The position numbers were made by a program, and so were the translations under genes. Of a stretch of DNA of 64,000 bases, positions 51,789-61,509 are shown piece after piece. Within the stretch, counting starts at the first letter, position 1. The number at the start of each line of letters is the position of its first letter. The notes beneath the pieces were generated by a model. The model had not been told where the DNA came from. It searched no databases and was given only the letters and a program-made list of their open reading frames with translations. Source of the stretch: Ralstonia sp. 25mfcol4.1 (GTDB lineage: Bacteria > Pseudomonadota > Gammaproteobacteria > Burkholderiales > Burkholderiaceae); assembly GCF_900104095.1 (NCBI RefSeq), contig NZ_FNJO01000011.1, positions 1 through 64,000 of the forward strand, read 5' to 3'.

Positions 51789-53819
51789 ATGCAACGTGTC
51801 GATCGTATCGATGACGCTGTCTCGCCGCCCGAACTGACACTGCGCGGCATCATCCTCGGTGCCCTCATCACGGTGGTGTTCACCGCGTCCAACATCTACC
51901 TTGGTCTCAAGGTGGGGCTGACGTTCTCGTCGGCCATTCCGGCCGCCGTGATCTCGATGGCCGTGCTGCGGCTGTTTCCGGGCGCCAATATCCTCGAAAA
52001 CAACATGGTGCAGACGCAGGCGTCGGCGGCGGGCACCTTGTCGTCGATCATTTTCATCCTGCCCGGCCTGGTGATGCTGGGCCACTGGCAGGGCTTTCCG
52101 TTCTGGCAGACGCTGGCGATCTGCGCAGCCGGCGGCATGCTTGGGGTGATTTTCAGCATTCCGCTACGCCACGCGATGGTGGTGCAGAGCGACCTGCCGT
52201 ATCCCGAAGGGGTGGCGGCCGCCGAGATTCTGCGCGTGGGTAGTGCCGGGCAGGACGCCACGGGCAAGAAGCAGGCGACCGGCCTGGCCGACCTGATGGC
52301 CGGTGGCCTGGCGGCGGGCCTGTTCAGCTTTGCCGCTGGCGGCCTGCGCGTGCTGGCCGAAGGCGCCAACGCCTGGCTGGCGGCGGGGGCGTCGGTGGTG
52401 CGGCTGTCGATGGGCTTTTCGCTGGCGCTGGTGGGGGCTGGCTATCTGGTAGGCATCGTCGGCGGGCTGGCGATGCTGCTGGGCCTGGTGCTGACCTGGG
52501 GCATCGCGGTGCCATGGCTGACGGCGATCACGCCGACGCCGGCCGGCGCGACGCTGCAGAGCTTCGGCACGTCGATCTGGAGCGCGCAGGCGCGTTTCAT
52601 CGGCGCCGGCACGATCGGCATCGCGGCGATCTGGACGCTCGGCTCGCTGTTCAAGCCGATGGTGGCGGGCGTGCGCGCGTCGATGGGCGCGCTGCGCGAC
52701 GGCGCGGGCGGGGCCGGTGGCCAGATGCCGCGCACGCAGCGCGACATGCCGGCGGCCTGGATCGGCGCCATTACGCTGGCGCTACTGGTGGTGCTGGCCG
52801 TGACGTTCGGACACTTCCTGGCCCCAGCGCCGCTCGACAGCAGCGCCATCTGGAAGCTCGTGGCATGCGCGGTGCTGTTCGCTTTCGTTTTCGGCTTTCT
52901 GGTGGCGGCCGCGTGCGGCTACATGGCTGGCCTGGTCGGTTCGTCGGCCAGCCCGATCTCCGGTATCGGCATCATCGCGGTGATCCTGGTGTCGCTGCTG
53001 ATCCTTGGCCTGGGCACGCTGGAAGGGCTGCTCGACACGCCCGAAGGCGGCAAGTTCGCCATTGCACTGGCGATCTTCACGACGTCGGCCGTGGTGGCCG
53101 TGGCATCGATTTCGAACGACAACCTGCAGGATCTGAAGACCGGTTGGCTGGTGGGTGCCACGCCGTGGCGCCAGCAGGTGGCCCTGCTGATCGGGTGCGC
53201 GGTGGGTGCGGCGGTGATCCCGCCGGTCCTGGAACTGCTTTATCACGCCTACGGCTTTGCGGGGGCGTTGCCGCGCGCCGACATGGACCCGAACGCGGCC
53301 CTGGCCGCGCCCCAGGCCACGCTGATGACGGCGATTGCCACGGGCATTTTCACGCACCGGCTGAACTGGACCATGATCCTGATCGGCGTCGCGCTGGGTG
53401 TGGTGCTGATCGCCATCGACGAAATGCTGCGGCGACGTGGCGGCGTGGCCCGCCTGCCGGTGCTGGCGGTGGGTATCGGCATCTACCTGCCGCCGACCAT
53501 CAGTTCGGCGCTGGTGGTGGGCGCCGTGCTGTCGTGGTGGCTGCAGCGCACGGAGCGGCGCCGCGCCGAGGCGCGCGGTGATGACGTGAAGACGGTACTC
53601 GAACACGCCGAGCGGCGCGGCACGCTGCTGGCATCGGGGCTGATCGTCGGGGAAAGCCTGGTCGGCGTGGCGCTGGCGGCGGTGATCGGCCTGTCGGGCA
53701 AGGAATCACCGCTGGCGCTGGTGGGCGAAGGGTTTGCCGCCACGGCGCAATGGCTGGGCCTGGCGGCGTTTATCGCCGTGTGCGTGGGTTTCTGCCGGAG
53801 AGTGCTGGCGGCGCGGTAA
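51789..53819 (+). CDS. OPT family oligopeptide transporter
   Basis: A 676-aa inner-membrane transporter of the OPT family. About 14-16 hydrophobic segments. The start ELTLRGIILGALITVVFTASNIYLGLKVGLTFSSAIPAAVISM and the NNMVQTQASAAGTLSS block are typical of bacterial OPT proteins; SSASPISGIGI and MTAIATGIF are further family blocks. Uptake of oligopeptides or metal-peptide complexes by proton symport is the family role. RBS AGGAGG precedes ATG 51789. A convergent gene follows. Confidence 0.92.
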   Translation: MQRVDRIDDAVSPPELTLRGIILGALITVVFTASNIYLGLKVGLTFSSAIPAAVISMAVLRLFPGANILENNMVQTQASAAGTLSSIIFILPGLVMLGHWQGFPFWQTLAICAAGGMLGVIFSIPLRHAMVVQSDLPYPEGVAAAEILRVGSAGQDATGKKQATGLADLMAGGLAAGLFSFAAGGLRVLAEGANAWLAAGASVVRLSMGFSLALVGAGYLVGIVGGLAMLLGLVLTWGIAVPWLTAITPTPAGATLQSFGTSIWSAQARFIGAGTIGIAAIWTLGSLFKPMVAGVRASMGALRDGAGGAGGQMPRTQRDMPAAWIGAITLALLVVLAVTFGHFLAPAPLDSSAIWKLVACAVLFAFVFGFLVAAACGYMAGLVGSSASPISGIGIIAVILVSLLILGLGTLEGLLDTPEGGKFAIALAIFTTSAVVAVASISNDNLQDLKTGWLVGATPWRQQVALLIGCAVGAAVIPPVLELLYHAYGFAGALPRADMDPNAALAAPQATLMTAIATGIFTHRLNWTMILIGVALGVVLIAIDEMLRRRGGVARLPVLAVGIGIYLPPTISSALVVGAVLSWWLQRTERRRAEARGDDVKTVLEHAERRGTLLASGLIVGESLVGVALAAVIGLSGKESPLALVGEGFAATAQWLGLAAFIAVCVGFCRRVLAAR

Positions 53820-53866
53820 GGCGCGCGCGGCCTTCAAGATGCGAGGGCCGCCACCTGAACCGCTGC

Positions 53867-53908
53867 GGCCTTTCTCTGCCCCTCTCCGCCATGCGGGCGA
53901 GGGAAGCC
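53867..53908. repeat. REP-like repeat, single unit
   Basis: GGCCTTTCTCTGCCCCTCTC followed by a CCGCCATGCGGGCG hairpin and AGGGAAGCC resembles unit B of the inverted pair at 10166-10300, with several changes. It again lies between convergent genes (OPT transporter and yacG). Confidence 0.5.
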
Positions 53909-53921
53909 ATGCGACGCGTCG

Positions 53922-54113
53922 TCAGTCTTCCTCGTCCGCCGGAAGGTCTGGCGACGGTGTTTCGTCCGGCTTGCCGCCGATGACGTACTTCTCGGAGGCC
54001 CAGGCACCCAGATCGATCTGCTTGCAGCGATCGGAGCAGAACGGGCGGAACTTGTTTTCCGGCACCCAGGCGACATCCTTGCCGCAGGTGGGACACTTGA
54101 CGACGGCTGGCAT
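53922..54113 (-). CDS. yacG: DNA gyrase inhibitor YacG
   Basis: A 63-aa zinc protein. The four zinc ligands are C7, C10, C26 and C30 ([10 protein letters not shown]...[18 protein letters not shown]). In E. coli YacG binds GyrB and blocks DNA binding. The acidic tail after residue 45 is variable in the family. It lies 8 bases after zapD, same strand, the usual order. Confidence 0.92.
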   Translation of the reverse strand: MPAVVKCPTCGKDVAWVPENKFRPFCSDRCKQIDLGAWASEKYVIGGKPDETPSPDLPADEED

Positions 54114-54121
54114 CGCGAACT

Positions 54122-54880
54122 TCAGAAATTACAGAGTTTGAGCAGGAAGGGGATGTCCGCGTCTACCGAGCGCGGCCGCATGTCGCCGTCCTGCTGGGTA
54201 AAGCGCACCCAGAGCATGTACTTGTTGGCGCTCATCTCGGGGATGAAGGCCAGCAGCGATTCGTCGAGGTACACCTGCATCAGCTGGTAGCTGCGGCCGG
54301 ACAGCATCTGCTGATAGCTGCCGCCCGTGGCGATGACCTTGCCGCTCTGGCCCGATTCACGCAGCAGGCGCAGCACGATGGTCGCGCCCATGCGCAGCGA
54401 GGTCAGTGGCCGCGCCCACTTGAGGATATCGGCCTGGCGGTCTTCGGCGGGACGGTGCTGCCAGGCATAGTACGCCGGCAGGTCGAATTCGCAGGTGCCG
54501 CCCGGGATGATCGCCCGGCTGCGGATGCTGGTGAGCCACTCGTTGTCGGTCAGCAGCTGGCCGGCCTTGCCAACGGTCTGGCTCAGTGCCGCAATGCCTT
54601 GTTCGACTTCGGTGATGACGCTGACCAGCGCGTCCTGGTCGATCTGGGGATTGGCGCGCAGCGGCGCCAGGGCCTGGCGCTGACGCTCCAGTTCCTTGAT
54701 CAGGTCGGTCTTGAGATCGGCACGGCCGGCCACGTCGATGATCTCGAAGATCGTGGTGATGGCAACGTGGTGCTGCAGCGGATGTTCCTGCCCGAGGAAA
54801 TAATCCAGCCGATCGAACAGGTCTTCCAGGCGCAGGAGCGTCCTGATGCGTTCGTTGAAAGGATATTCGTACAGGATCAA
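54122..54880 (-). CDS. zapD: cell division protein ZapD
   Basis: A 252-aa all-alpha protein (DUF1342) that crosslinks FtsZ filaments by binding the FtsZ C-terminal tail. [29 protein letters not shown] is the conserved start; [19 protein letters not shown] lies in the beta-rich middle. The start codon is TTG at 54880 with only a weak ribosome site (GGATA). The 258 bases upstream to coaE show no gene I can support. Confidence 0.92.
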   Translation of the reverse strand: MILYEYPFNERIRTLLRLEDLFDRLDYFLGQEHPLQHHVAITTIFEIIDVAGRADLKTDLIKELERQRQALAPLRANPQIDQDALVSVITEVEQGIAALSQTVGKAGQLLTDNEWLTSIRSRAIIPGGTCEFDLPAYYAWQHRPAEDRQADILKWARPLTSLRMGATIVLRLLRESGQSGKVIATGGSYQQMLSGRSYQLMQVYLDESLLAFIPEMSANKYMLWVRFTQQDGDMRPRSVDADIPFLLKLCNF

Positions 54881-55138
54881 GTCGGTATCCGTGCTGCGCG
54901 CCGAATGGCGGTTCGTAGGCGAGGGCGCCCGGCGGTGCTGCCGCCGGTTTCTCCGCGCACGTTGGTGGCCCAGCCGTGGCGCAGAGGCCGGGAGCCGTCA
55001 CTCGGTGCTTTTTCCCCGGCATGTTTCAGCGCATTCTATGCGAGTCGGAGCCCAACCACAAATCGAAAGTTCCCCGGGGGCGCGGACCGGACAGTCCAGG
55101 CGCCGTGCGAAACCCGACCGGGTGATCCTTGGGTCGTC

Positions 55139-55783
55139 TTATGCGCCGGCCGGGCTCGCCGACAGGCTGCGATACAGCGCATCGAGCCGCGCCACTTGCG
55201 GCGCGAGTGCGTCGGGCGGGCCATCGTTATCGATCACGTCGTCGGCCACGGCCAGGCGTGCCGCCCGGGTGGCCTGCCTGTGCATGATCGCCAGCACCTG
55301 GTCCCGCGTGAACCCGTTCCGGCCCATGACCCGCGCCACCTGCGTCTCTTCCTGGCAATCGACCACCAGCACACGCCCGACGCGCGCCCGCCATGTGCCC
55401 GATTCCACCAGCAGCGGCACCACGTAGATCAGATACGGATGCCGGCCGGCAGAGCGGATGGCGGCCGCGCGCGCTTCGGTGAGCTGGCGGATCAGGGGGT
55501 GGGTGATGGCTTCGAGCCGGGCCTTGGCGGAAGGGTCGGAAAACACCAGCGCGCGCATGGCATCGCGGTCCATCGCGCCATCGGACCGCAGGCAGCGGGG
55601 CCCGAAGGCTTCGACCAGCGGTGCGATGGCCGCGCCGCCGGGCGCGGTGATCTCGTGGGCAAGCAGATCGGTATCGATCAACGCGGCACCGCGCCCGGCA
55701 AACATGTCCGCGACGCGGGTCTTGCCGGAGCCGATACCGCCCGTAAGGCCGATTTCCAGCATGGGGGCAGGCAGGGGAGTCAT
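55139..55783 (-). CDS. coaE: dephospho-CoA kinase
   Basis: A 214-aa P-loop kinase, last step of coenzyme A synthesis. [11 protein letters not shown] near residue 12 is the Walker A site, followed by the [10 protein letters not shown] and HPLIRQL blocks and [11 protein letters not shown] 55783 is chosen; an ATG seven codons in (55762) gives MLEIGLTGG and is nearly as likely, since neither has a strong ribosome site. Confidence 0.92.
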   Translation of the reverse strand: MTPLPAPMLEIGLTGGIGSGKTRVADMFAGRGAALIDTDLLAHEITAPGGAAIAPLVEAFGPRCLRSDGAMDRDAMRALVFSDPSAKARLEAITHPLIRQLTEARAAAIRSAGRHPYLIYVVPLLVESGTWRARVGRVLVVDCQEETQVARVMGRNGFTRDQVLAIMHRQATRAARLAVADDVIDNDGPPDALAPQVARLDALYRSLSASPAGA

Positions 55784-55849
55784 TGGCGAATGGTGCCAAC
55801 GATACCAGTTTTGGACTTCCGGATTGCGATGCCGGCGGGTCTGGCGATA

Positions 55850-56743
55850 CTAGTGGCCAGCGATCAGGCCCAGCGGCAGCACGTCGGGGCCCAGGAACAG
55901 CACGATCAGGCCGGCCCCGGCAATGTACGGGCCGTACGGAAACGCCGTGTCGCGGCCCTTGCGCTGGACCACCAGCATCAGGCCGCCGATGATCGCGCCG
56001 ACAATCGACGACATCAGAATCAGCGCGGGCAGTGCCTGCCAGCCAAACCATGCGCCCAGGGCGCCCATGAGCTTGAAGTCGCCATGGCCCATGCCGGCCT
56101 GGCCGCGCACCAGCGTGAACAGCACGTTGACGGTCCACAGCACCAGATAGCCGGCGGCGGCACCGATCACGGCATCGGCCAGTGGCGCAAACCATCCTTG
56201 CAGGTTCAGCAGCAGCCCCAGCCAGAGCAGCGGCAGCGTGATCTGGTCAGGCAGCAGCTGGGTATCGGCATCGATCAGGAACAGCGCCACCAGGGCCCAG
56301 ATCATCACGATGGCGGCCAGGGCCTGGGCGGTCGGACCGAAATGCCACATCGCCAGTGCGGTCAGCGCCCCGCTCGCCGCTTCCACAAGCGGGTAACGGA
56401 TGCTGATCGGCGCCTTGCACGACGAGCACTTGCCCCGCAGGAACAGATAGCTGACGATCGGCACGTTTTCCCAGGCGGCGATCTGGTGCCCGCAGTGCGG
56501 ACAGGCCGAGCGCGGCACCATGAGGTTGTAACGCCCGGGATGCGGCAGGGGCTCGCCGCGAAGTTCGGCAATGTAGTTGGCCTCTTCGTGATCCATCATC
56601 TTCGGCAGGCGATGGATCACGACATTGAGGAAACTGCCCACGAGCAGGCCCAGCAGACCGGCCACGACGATCAGGAAAGGCGCCGGCACCAGCGCCAGGG
56701 CATCCAGCGTGGCGGCCCCGGCCGGTCCAAAAACTGCTTGCAT
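55850..56743 (-). CDS. pilD: type IV prepilin peptidase / N-methyltransferase
   Basis: A 297-aa inner-membrane aspartyl protease that cuts and methylates prepilins. The two CxxC pairs in the cytoplasmic loop are intact (CPHCGHQ and CSSCKAP), as are the active-site aspartates in FLIDADTQLLPD and the GHGDFKL motif. About eight membrane segments. It is downstream of pilC by 15 bases. Confidence 0.95.
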   Translation of the reverse strand: MQAVFGPAGAATLDALALVPAPFLIVVAGLLGLLVGSFLNVVIHRLPKMMDHEEANYIAELRGEPLPHPGRYNLMVPRSACPHCGHQIAAWENVPIVSYLFLRGKCSSCKAPISIRYPLVEAASGALTALAMWHFGPTAQALAAIVMIWALVALFLIDADTQLLPDQITLPLLWLGLLLNLQGWFAPLADAVIGAAAGYLVLWTVNVLFTLVRGQAGMGHGDFKLMGALGAWFGWQALPALILMSSIVGAIIGGLMLVVQRKGRDTAFPYGPYIAGAGLIVLFLGPDVLPLGLIAGH

Positions 56744-56758
56744 GCGAGATACCTGTTG

Positions 56759-58024
56759 TTAAACCACCTGGCCAAGCTTGAAGATCGGCAGGTACATGGC
56801 AACCACCATGCCACCGATGAGCACACCCAGGATCACGATGATCAGCGGCTCGATCAGGCTCGAAATGGCAGCCACGGCGTCGTCCACTTCACGCTCGTAG
56901 AATTCCGCCACCTTCAGCAGCATGTTGTCCAGCGCACCCGATTCCTCGCCGATCTGCGTCATCTGCAGCACCATGTTGTCGAACAGGTGCGTGGCCTGCA
57001 TGGCGTTGGTCAGGCTGGTACCGATGCGCACGGCCTGCTCGATTTCACGCGTGGCATCGTAATACAGCCAGTTACCTGCCGCACCGCCCACGGATTCCAT
57101 CGACTCCACCAGTGGCGTACCGGCCGCGAACATCGTGGCCAGCGTGCGGGTCCAGCGTGCGACCACGGCCTTGCGGAACAGGCTGCCGAAGATCGGCATC
57201 TTCAGCAGCATCTTGTCGTGCCACCGCTGGACTTTTTCCGATTTCTTGCGGGCGCGGAAGTAACCGATGATCGACAGGATCGGCCCGCCGACGATCAGGT
57301 ACCAGTATTCGACGAAGAAATCGGACATGCCGATCACTACCTGAGTGGGCGCCGGCAGCGCCGCGCCGAAGCTGGAGAACACGCCCTTGAAGGCCGGGAT
57401 CACGAACAGCATCAGCACCACGGTCACGGCAAAGGCCACCGACAGCACGGCGATCGGGTAGATCATCGCCGACTTGATCTGGCTCTTCAGCGCGATGCTC
57501 TTTTCCATGTACAGCGACAGGCGCTCAAGCAGCGCGTCGAGAATACCGCCCTGTTCACCGGCATCGATCAGGTTGCAGTACAGCGTGTCGAAGTACTTCG
57601 GCTGGCGCCGGAAGGCCTGTGCCATGCTGCTGCCGGACTCGATATCGAAGCGGATGTCGTTCAGCAGCTGGGTGAAGTTCGGATTGGCATGGCCGCGCGC
57701 GATGATGTCGATCGATTGCAGCAGCGGAATGCCGGCCTTCAGCATGGTCGACAGCTGGCGCGTGAAGTACGCGATGTCCTTCTCGGTGATCTTCTTGCCG
57801 CGCGCCGCCTTGCGCTTCTTCATCTTGACGACGGTCAGGCCCTGCTTGCGCAGGGTGGCGGTGACCTCCGCCTGGCTCTCGGCCCGTTGCTCGCCCTTGA
57901 AGGACTTGCCCTTGCGGTCCTTGGCCTCCCACTCGAAGATGTATTGCGTGGGCGCCTTCCGCCCTGTTCTGGCCCGTGACGGCGCTGCCGTCCGGGCGCC
58001 CGCCGCTGGTGCGCGCGTCGCCAT
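56759..58024 (-). CDS. pilC: type IV pilus inner-membrane platform protein PilC
   Basis: A 421-aa GspF/PilC protein. Two T2SSF domains each hold a membrane helix pair, with QLSTMLKAGIPLLQSI marking the first and TLATMFAAGTPLVESM the second. A basic, Ala-rich N-terminus precedes a YIFEWEAKDRKG start. It couples the PilB motor to the pilus. It starts 137 bases after the pilB stop. Confidence 0.95.
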   Translation of the reverse strand: MATRAPAAGARTAAPSRARTGRKAPTQYIFEWEAKDRKGKSFKGEQRAESQAEVTATLRKQGLTVVKMKKRKAARGKKITEKDIAYFTRQLSTMLKAGIPLLQSIDIIARGHANPNFTQLLNDIRFDIESGSSMAQAFRRQPKYFDTLYCNLIDAGEQGGILDALLERLSLYMEKSIALKSQIKSAMIYPIAVLSVAFAVTVVLMLFVIPAFKGVFSSFGAALPAPTQVVIGMSDFFVEYWYLIVGGPILSIIGYFRARKKSEKVQRWHDKMLLKMPIFGSLFRKAVVARWTRTLATMFAAGTPLVESMESVGGAAGNWLYYDATREIEQAVRIGTSLTNAMQATHLFDNMVLQMTQIGEESGALDNMLLKVAEFYEREVDDAVAAISSLIEPLIIVILGVLIGGMVVAMYLPIFKLGQVV

Positions 58025-58161
58025 GATTTGACCCCCGAAATATTGCTATTGCTATTGTTTTTGGACGTCCGCAACCCGATGCGGATGCCCGTATGCGCGG
58101 CCGGCTCTGCCTTTCGTACTGGCCCCGGCCGCGCGCCCGGTCAGTACCGCCTTGTCCGTTG

Positions 58162-59883
58162 CTAGCTGTTCGTGGTCGCCAGCACTTCTTCCAGCGACGT
58201 GATGCCCTGTTTTACCTTCTGCAGCCCGGCTTCGCGCAACGATAGCACGCCCTCTTTACGGGCCTGTTCGGCGATCTGCAAAGCCGTACCGTGTGACAGG
58301 ATGATCTGCTGGATGGCCTCGGTAATGGGCATGACCTGGTAGATGCCGCAGCGGCCCTTGTAGCCGCTGCCGTTGCAGCGTTCGCAGCCCACCGGGTGGT
58401 ACGGCTTCCAGCTGCCGTCGACGTCGGCTTGCGTGAAGCCGGCATCGAGCAGCACCTGCGGCGCCAGGTCGCCGGCGCGCTTGCACGAGCACAGGCGGCG
58501 CGCCAGGCGCTGCGCGGTGATCATCAGCACCGACGACGCGATGTTGAACGGCGCCACCCCCATGTTCATCAGGCGCGTCAGCGTGGTGGGCGCATCGTTC
58601 GTGTGCAGCGTCGACAGCACCAGGTGGCCGGTCTGTGCGGCCTTGATCGAGATGTCCGCGGTTTCCAGGTCGCGGATTTCGCCGACCATGATGATGTCCG
58701 GATCCTGGCGCAGGAACGACTTGAGCGCGGCCGCGAAGGTCAGGCCGGCCTTGTCGTTGACGTTCACCTGATTGACGCCGGGCAGCTGGATTTCCGCCGG
58801 GTCCTCGGCCGTGGAAATGTTGATGTCGCCCTGGTTCAGCATGTTCAGGAACGTGTAGAGCGACACGGTCTTGCCGCTGCCGGTCGGGCCCGTGACCAGC
58901 ACCATCCCGTACGGGCGCTTGATGACCTCGAGCAGCAGTTCCTTCTGCTGCGGCTCGTAGCCAAGCTGGTCGATGTCGAGCTTGTCGGTGGACGAATCGA
59001 GAATCCGCATCACGATCTTCTCGCCGAACAGCGTCGGCAGCGTCGACACCCGGAAGTCGATCGCCTTCTCGATGGTTTCCTTGCTGTCCTTGTCCTTGGG
59101 CACGGAGATCAGCAGCTTCATCCGGCCGTCCTGCGGCACACGCTTTTCGGAAATGTCCAGCCGTGACAGCACCTTGATGCGGGTGGCGATCTTGTCGCGG
59201 ATGTCCAGCGGCGGGCGCGCGACTTCCTGCAGCACGCCGTCCACGCGGAAGCGAATGCGATAGAAGAACTCGAACGGCTCGAAATGCAGGTCCGAAGCGC
59301 CACGATTGAAGGCTTCGTTCAGCAGCTTCTGCAGGAAGCGCACCACCGGGGCGTCGTCGATTTCGTTGCCTGGCCCCTTGCGCGCGGCGGCCGCGGCCGA
59401 CGGGTCGTACTCGATCATCTTCTGCGCGGTCGGCGTCACCGGCGAGACGTTCTTCAGCGTGCCGAGTGTTTCGCCGGCGGCAAGCACATGCTTCATGAGC
59501 TTGTCGTGCTCGACCACGACCGTTTCGACCGGCAGGTTCATCTTCTGCCGAATGGCCTCCACGCCGGCCTGGTTGGCGGGATCGGACGTCGCCACGATCA
59601 GCCGGTTTTCGCGCCGGCCCAGCGGCAGCAGGCGATGGGCGTGGAATTCGCGGTTGCCTGCCAGCACCGACGGCACGCGGTCGAGGTTGTATTGCGACAG
59701 GTCCAGCAGCGGCAACCGGTATTTGTCGGCAGCAAAGATCGCCACGTCATGGGCGGACATCGTGCCGCTGCCGATGATCTCGTCGATCAGCTGCGTTTTC
59801 TTTTCCCGTGCCGATTGCTCCAGCTGGGCGAGCAGCGCCGGAGCGATCCGCCGGCTCTGGGCAAGCGCAAGACCTAGTGTCAT
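58162..59883 (-). CDS. pilB: type IV pilus assembly ATPase PilB
   Basis: A 573-aa extension motor. N-terminal MshEN-type domain, Walker A GPTGSGKT, Asp box ASDLHFEPFE, Walker B-like FLRQDPDIIMVGEIRD, and a tetracysteine zinc site (CSCKRAG and CERCNGSGYKGRCG). I chose ATG 59883, which gives the normal family length; the open frame continues 114 codons upstream, almost to the tRNA gene, without conserved features. Confidence 0.94.
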   Translation of the reverse strand: MTLGLALAQSRRIAPALLAQLEQSAREKKTQLIDEIIGSGTMSAHDVAIFAADKYRLPLLDLSQYNLDRVPSVLAGNREFHAHRLLPLGRRENRLIVATSDPANQAGVEAIRQKMNLPVETVVVEHDKLMKHVLAAGETLGTLKNVSPVTPTAQKMIEYDPSAAAAARKGPGNEIDDAPVVRFLQKLLNEAFNRGASDLHFEPFEFFYRIRFRVDGVLQEVARPPLDIRDKIATRIKVLSRLDISEKRVPQDGRMKLLISVPKDKDSKETIEKAIDFRVSTLPTLFGEKIVMRILDSSTDKLDIDQLGYEPQQKELLLEVIKRPYGMVLVTGPTGSGKTVSLYTFLNMLNQGDINISTAEDPAEIQLPGVNQVNVNDKAGLTFAAALKSFLRQDPDIIMVGEIRDLETADISIKAAQTGHLVLSTLHTNDAPTTLTRLMNMGVAPFNIASSVLMITAQRLARRLCSCKRAGDLAPQVLLDAGFTQADVDGSWKPYHPVGCERCNGSGYKGRCGIYQVMPITEAIQQIILSHGTALQIAEQARKEGVLSLREAGLQKVKQGITSLEEVLATTNS

Positions 59884-60141
59884 GGTCGAAAGTCGATGCA
59901 AGGTGCGCAGGCTGCCGAAGGCTGGGCGGAAAACGGCGGACGGCGCGGTTGACAGCGTCGGGACGGCACAGGCGCGGGTCCCAGGATCGGGGCAGTTTGC
60001 CGCCGGGGTCACTTTTTGTAAAGCTGGCCCGCGTGCGCGTTGGCGTTTGCGCGACACGGCTGCAACCCTACTTGCGCGGGGGGCGGAAAGAGGGGTGGGC
60101 CGGTCCGGCGGTAAGAAGGGAAAAGGAGGGGCGGGGCGGGA

Positions 60142-60179
60142 GACAAAAACAAAAAAGCCGCACATTGCTGTGCGGCTTT
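60142..60179 (-). terminator. rho-independent terminator of tRNA-Pro
   Basis: On the minus strand, an 11-bp perfect stem AAAGCCGCACA/TGTGCGGCTTT (60179-60154, loop of 4) is followed by a T-rich tract (60156-60142). It lies 54 bases after the tRNA. The rest of 59884-60232 (349 bases) shows only GC-rich non-coding DNA and presumably the pilB promoter. Confidence 0.92.
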
Positions 60180-60232
60180 CTGCTGATACCTGTGATGTCC
60201 GGCAATGCTCTGCATCGCCTTGCATCGAAATC

Positions 60233-60309
60233 TGGTCGGGGTGAGAGGATTCGAACCTCCGGCCTCTACGTCCCGAACGTAGCGCTCTACCAGGCTAAGC
60301 TACACCCCG
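60233..60309 (-). tRNA. tRNA-Pro, anticodon CGG
   Basis: A 77-nt cloverleaf on the minus strand. Acceptor CGGGGTG pairs with CACCCCG; the anticodon stem CTACG/CGTAG encloses TTCGGGA, anticodon CGG, reading CCG. The T arm has GGTTCGAATCC, and CCA is encoded at the 3' end (60235-60233). Confidence 0.97.
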
Positions 60310-60355
60310 ATTTCTGTTGCCGGCTGACAGTGTGTCGTCAGCAGCAAAGAACAAA

Positions 60356-60384
60356 ATTCTAGCGGCGTTTCCCGAAGTTGGCAA
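60356..60384 (-). promoter_or_regulatory. sigma70 promoter of tRNA-Pro
   Basis: On the minus strand, TTGCCA (60384-60379), a 17-base spacer and TAGAAT (60361-60356). The predicted start is about 40 bases before the tRNA 5' end. Confidence 0.75.
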
Positions 60385-60415
60385 GCACCATCTCAAGAAA
60401 AAGTGTCGCCCGCCG

Positions 60416-61393
60416 TCAGCTCTGGCGTTGCAGCGAAAACGCGCACAGCTCGATCAGCGTGTTCTTGAGCGGCGAGTCCGGGAATTGCATGGCGGCCCGC
60501 TCGGCGGCTTCGGCCTCATGGCGCGCGGCCGCGAACGTTACCTCGAGCGCGCCGCTGGCGTGGATGGCCGAGAAGACGGCGTCGAAGTGCTCGGTGCCGC
60601 CTTGCACGATGGCGTCGCGCGCCAGTTCGCGCTGCTCGGTCGTGCCATGCTCCAGCAGGTGCAGCAGCGGCAGCGTGGGCTTGCCTTCGCGCAGGTCGTC
60701 GCCGGCATTCTTGCCCATCTGTTCGGCGCTGGCCGTGTAGTCGAGCATGTCGTCGATCAGCTGGAACGCCGTGCCGATGCGCCGGCCGTACTCGGCGGCC
60801 GCTTCTTCCATGGCGGCGTCCGCGCCGGCCAGTACGGCGCCCAGTTGCGCCGAAGCCTCGAACAGCTTGGCCGTCTTGTACCGGATCACCTGCAGGTAGC
60901 GTTCCACGGTGACATCGGGGTCGTGCATGTTCAGCAGCTGCAGCACCTCGCCCTCGGCGATCACATTGGTGGCATTGGAGAGAATCTCCATGATGCGCAT
61001 GCTGCCGGCGTCGACCATCATCTGGAAGGCGCGCGAGTAGAGGAAATCGCCGACCAGCACGCTGGCGGCATTGCCGAACACCGCGTTGGCGGTCTGGCGG
61101 CCCCGGCGCAGTTCTGATTCGTCCACCACGTCGTCATGCAGCAGCGTGGCGGTGTGGATGAACTCCACCACCGCGGCCAGTTCATGATGGCGATGGCCCT
61201 CGTAGCCGAACGCGCGCGCAGACAGCAGCAGGATGACCGGGCGCAGGCGCTTGCCGCCCGCGCTGATGATGTATTCGCCAATCTGTTCGACCAGCGGGAC
61301 TTCCGACGACAGGCGTCGGCGGATCACGGCGTCAACGGCGCGCATGTCGGCAGCGACCGGGGCAAGCAAGGCAGTGGCGGAAGACTGGGACAA
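60416..61393 (-). CDS. ispB: octaprenyl diphosphate synthase (polyprenyl synthetase)
   Basis: A 325-aa trans-prenyltransferase that makes the ubiquinone side chain. First aspartate-rich motif DDVVDE at 87-92, preceded by AGGKRLRP; second motif DDMLDY. I chose the TTG at 61393 (MSQSSATALL): GGTGAT (61405-61400), complementary to the 16S tail, is 6 bases upstream, and the frame before it belongs to a group II intron. The frame stays open to 61489, so a 357-aa product starting inside intron domain V could be mis-called. ispB is normally essential, so transcription must come through or from the intron. Confidence 0.88.
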   Translation of the reverse strand: MSQSSATALLAPVAADMRAVDAVIRRRLSSEVPLVEQIGEYIISAGGKRLRPVILLLSARAFGYEGHRHHELAAVVEFIHTATLLHDDVVDESELRRGRQTANAVFGNAASVLVGDFLYSRAFQMMVDAGSMRIMEILSNATNVIAEGEVLQLLNMHDPDVTVERYLQVIRYKTAKLFEASAQLGAVLAGADAAMEEAAAEYGRRIGTAFQLIDDMLDYTASAEQMGKNAGDDLREGKPTLPLLHLLEHGTTEQRELARDAIVQGGTEHFDAVFSAIHASGALEVTFAAARHEAEAAERAAMQFPDSPLKNTLIELCAFSLQRQS

Positions 61394-61452
61394 GATGAGA
61401 TCACCGTTTCGGGAGGGTAGGAGGAACCCATTGCTGGATCCCTCCCCCCTAA

Positions 61453-61487
61453 GAACCGTACGTGCGAGTTTTCCCCGCATACGGCTC
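61453..61487 (-). ncRNA. group II intron domain V
   Basis: The minus strand reads GAGCCGTATGCG, GGGAAAA, CTCGCACGTACGGTTC: the catalytic hairpin with a GAAA-type tip and the conserved lower helix. It starts 22 bases after the maturase stop codon, the normal position. This is strong evidence that the element is a group II intron. Confidence 0.93.
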
Positions 61488-61509
61488 AAGCCTCTACAAA
61501 ATGTATGAG

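Noticed and set aside
54455..57979. 1174-codon plus-strand open frame across zapD, coaE, pilD and pilC
   Set aside because: It crosses four conserved minus-strand genes and reads as low-complexity His/Gln/Arg sequence.
59884..60225. N-terminal extension of pilB to 60225
   Set aside because: The 114 extra residues are low-complexity and would run through the tRNA terminator; ATG 59883 gives the normal PilB length.
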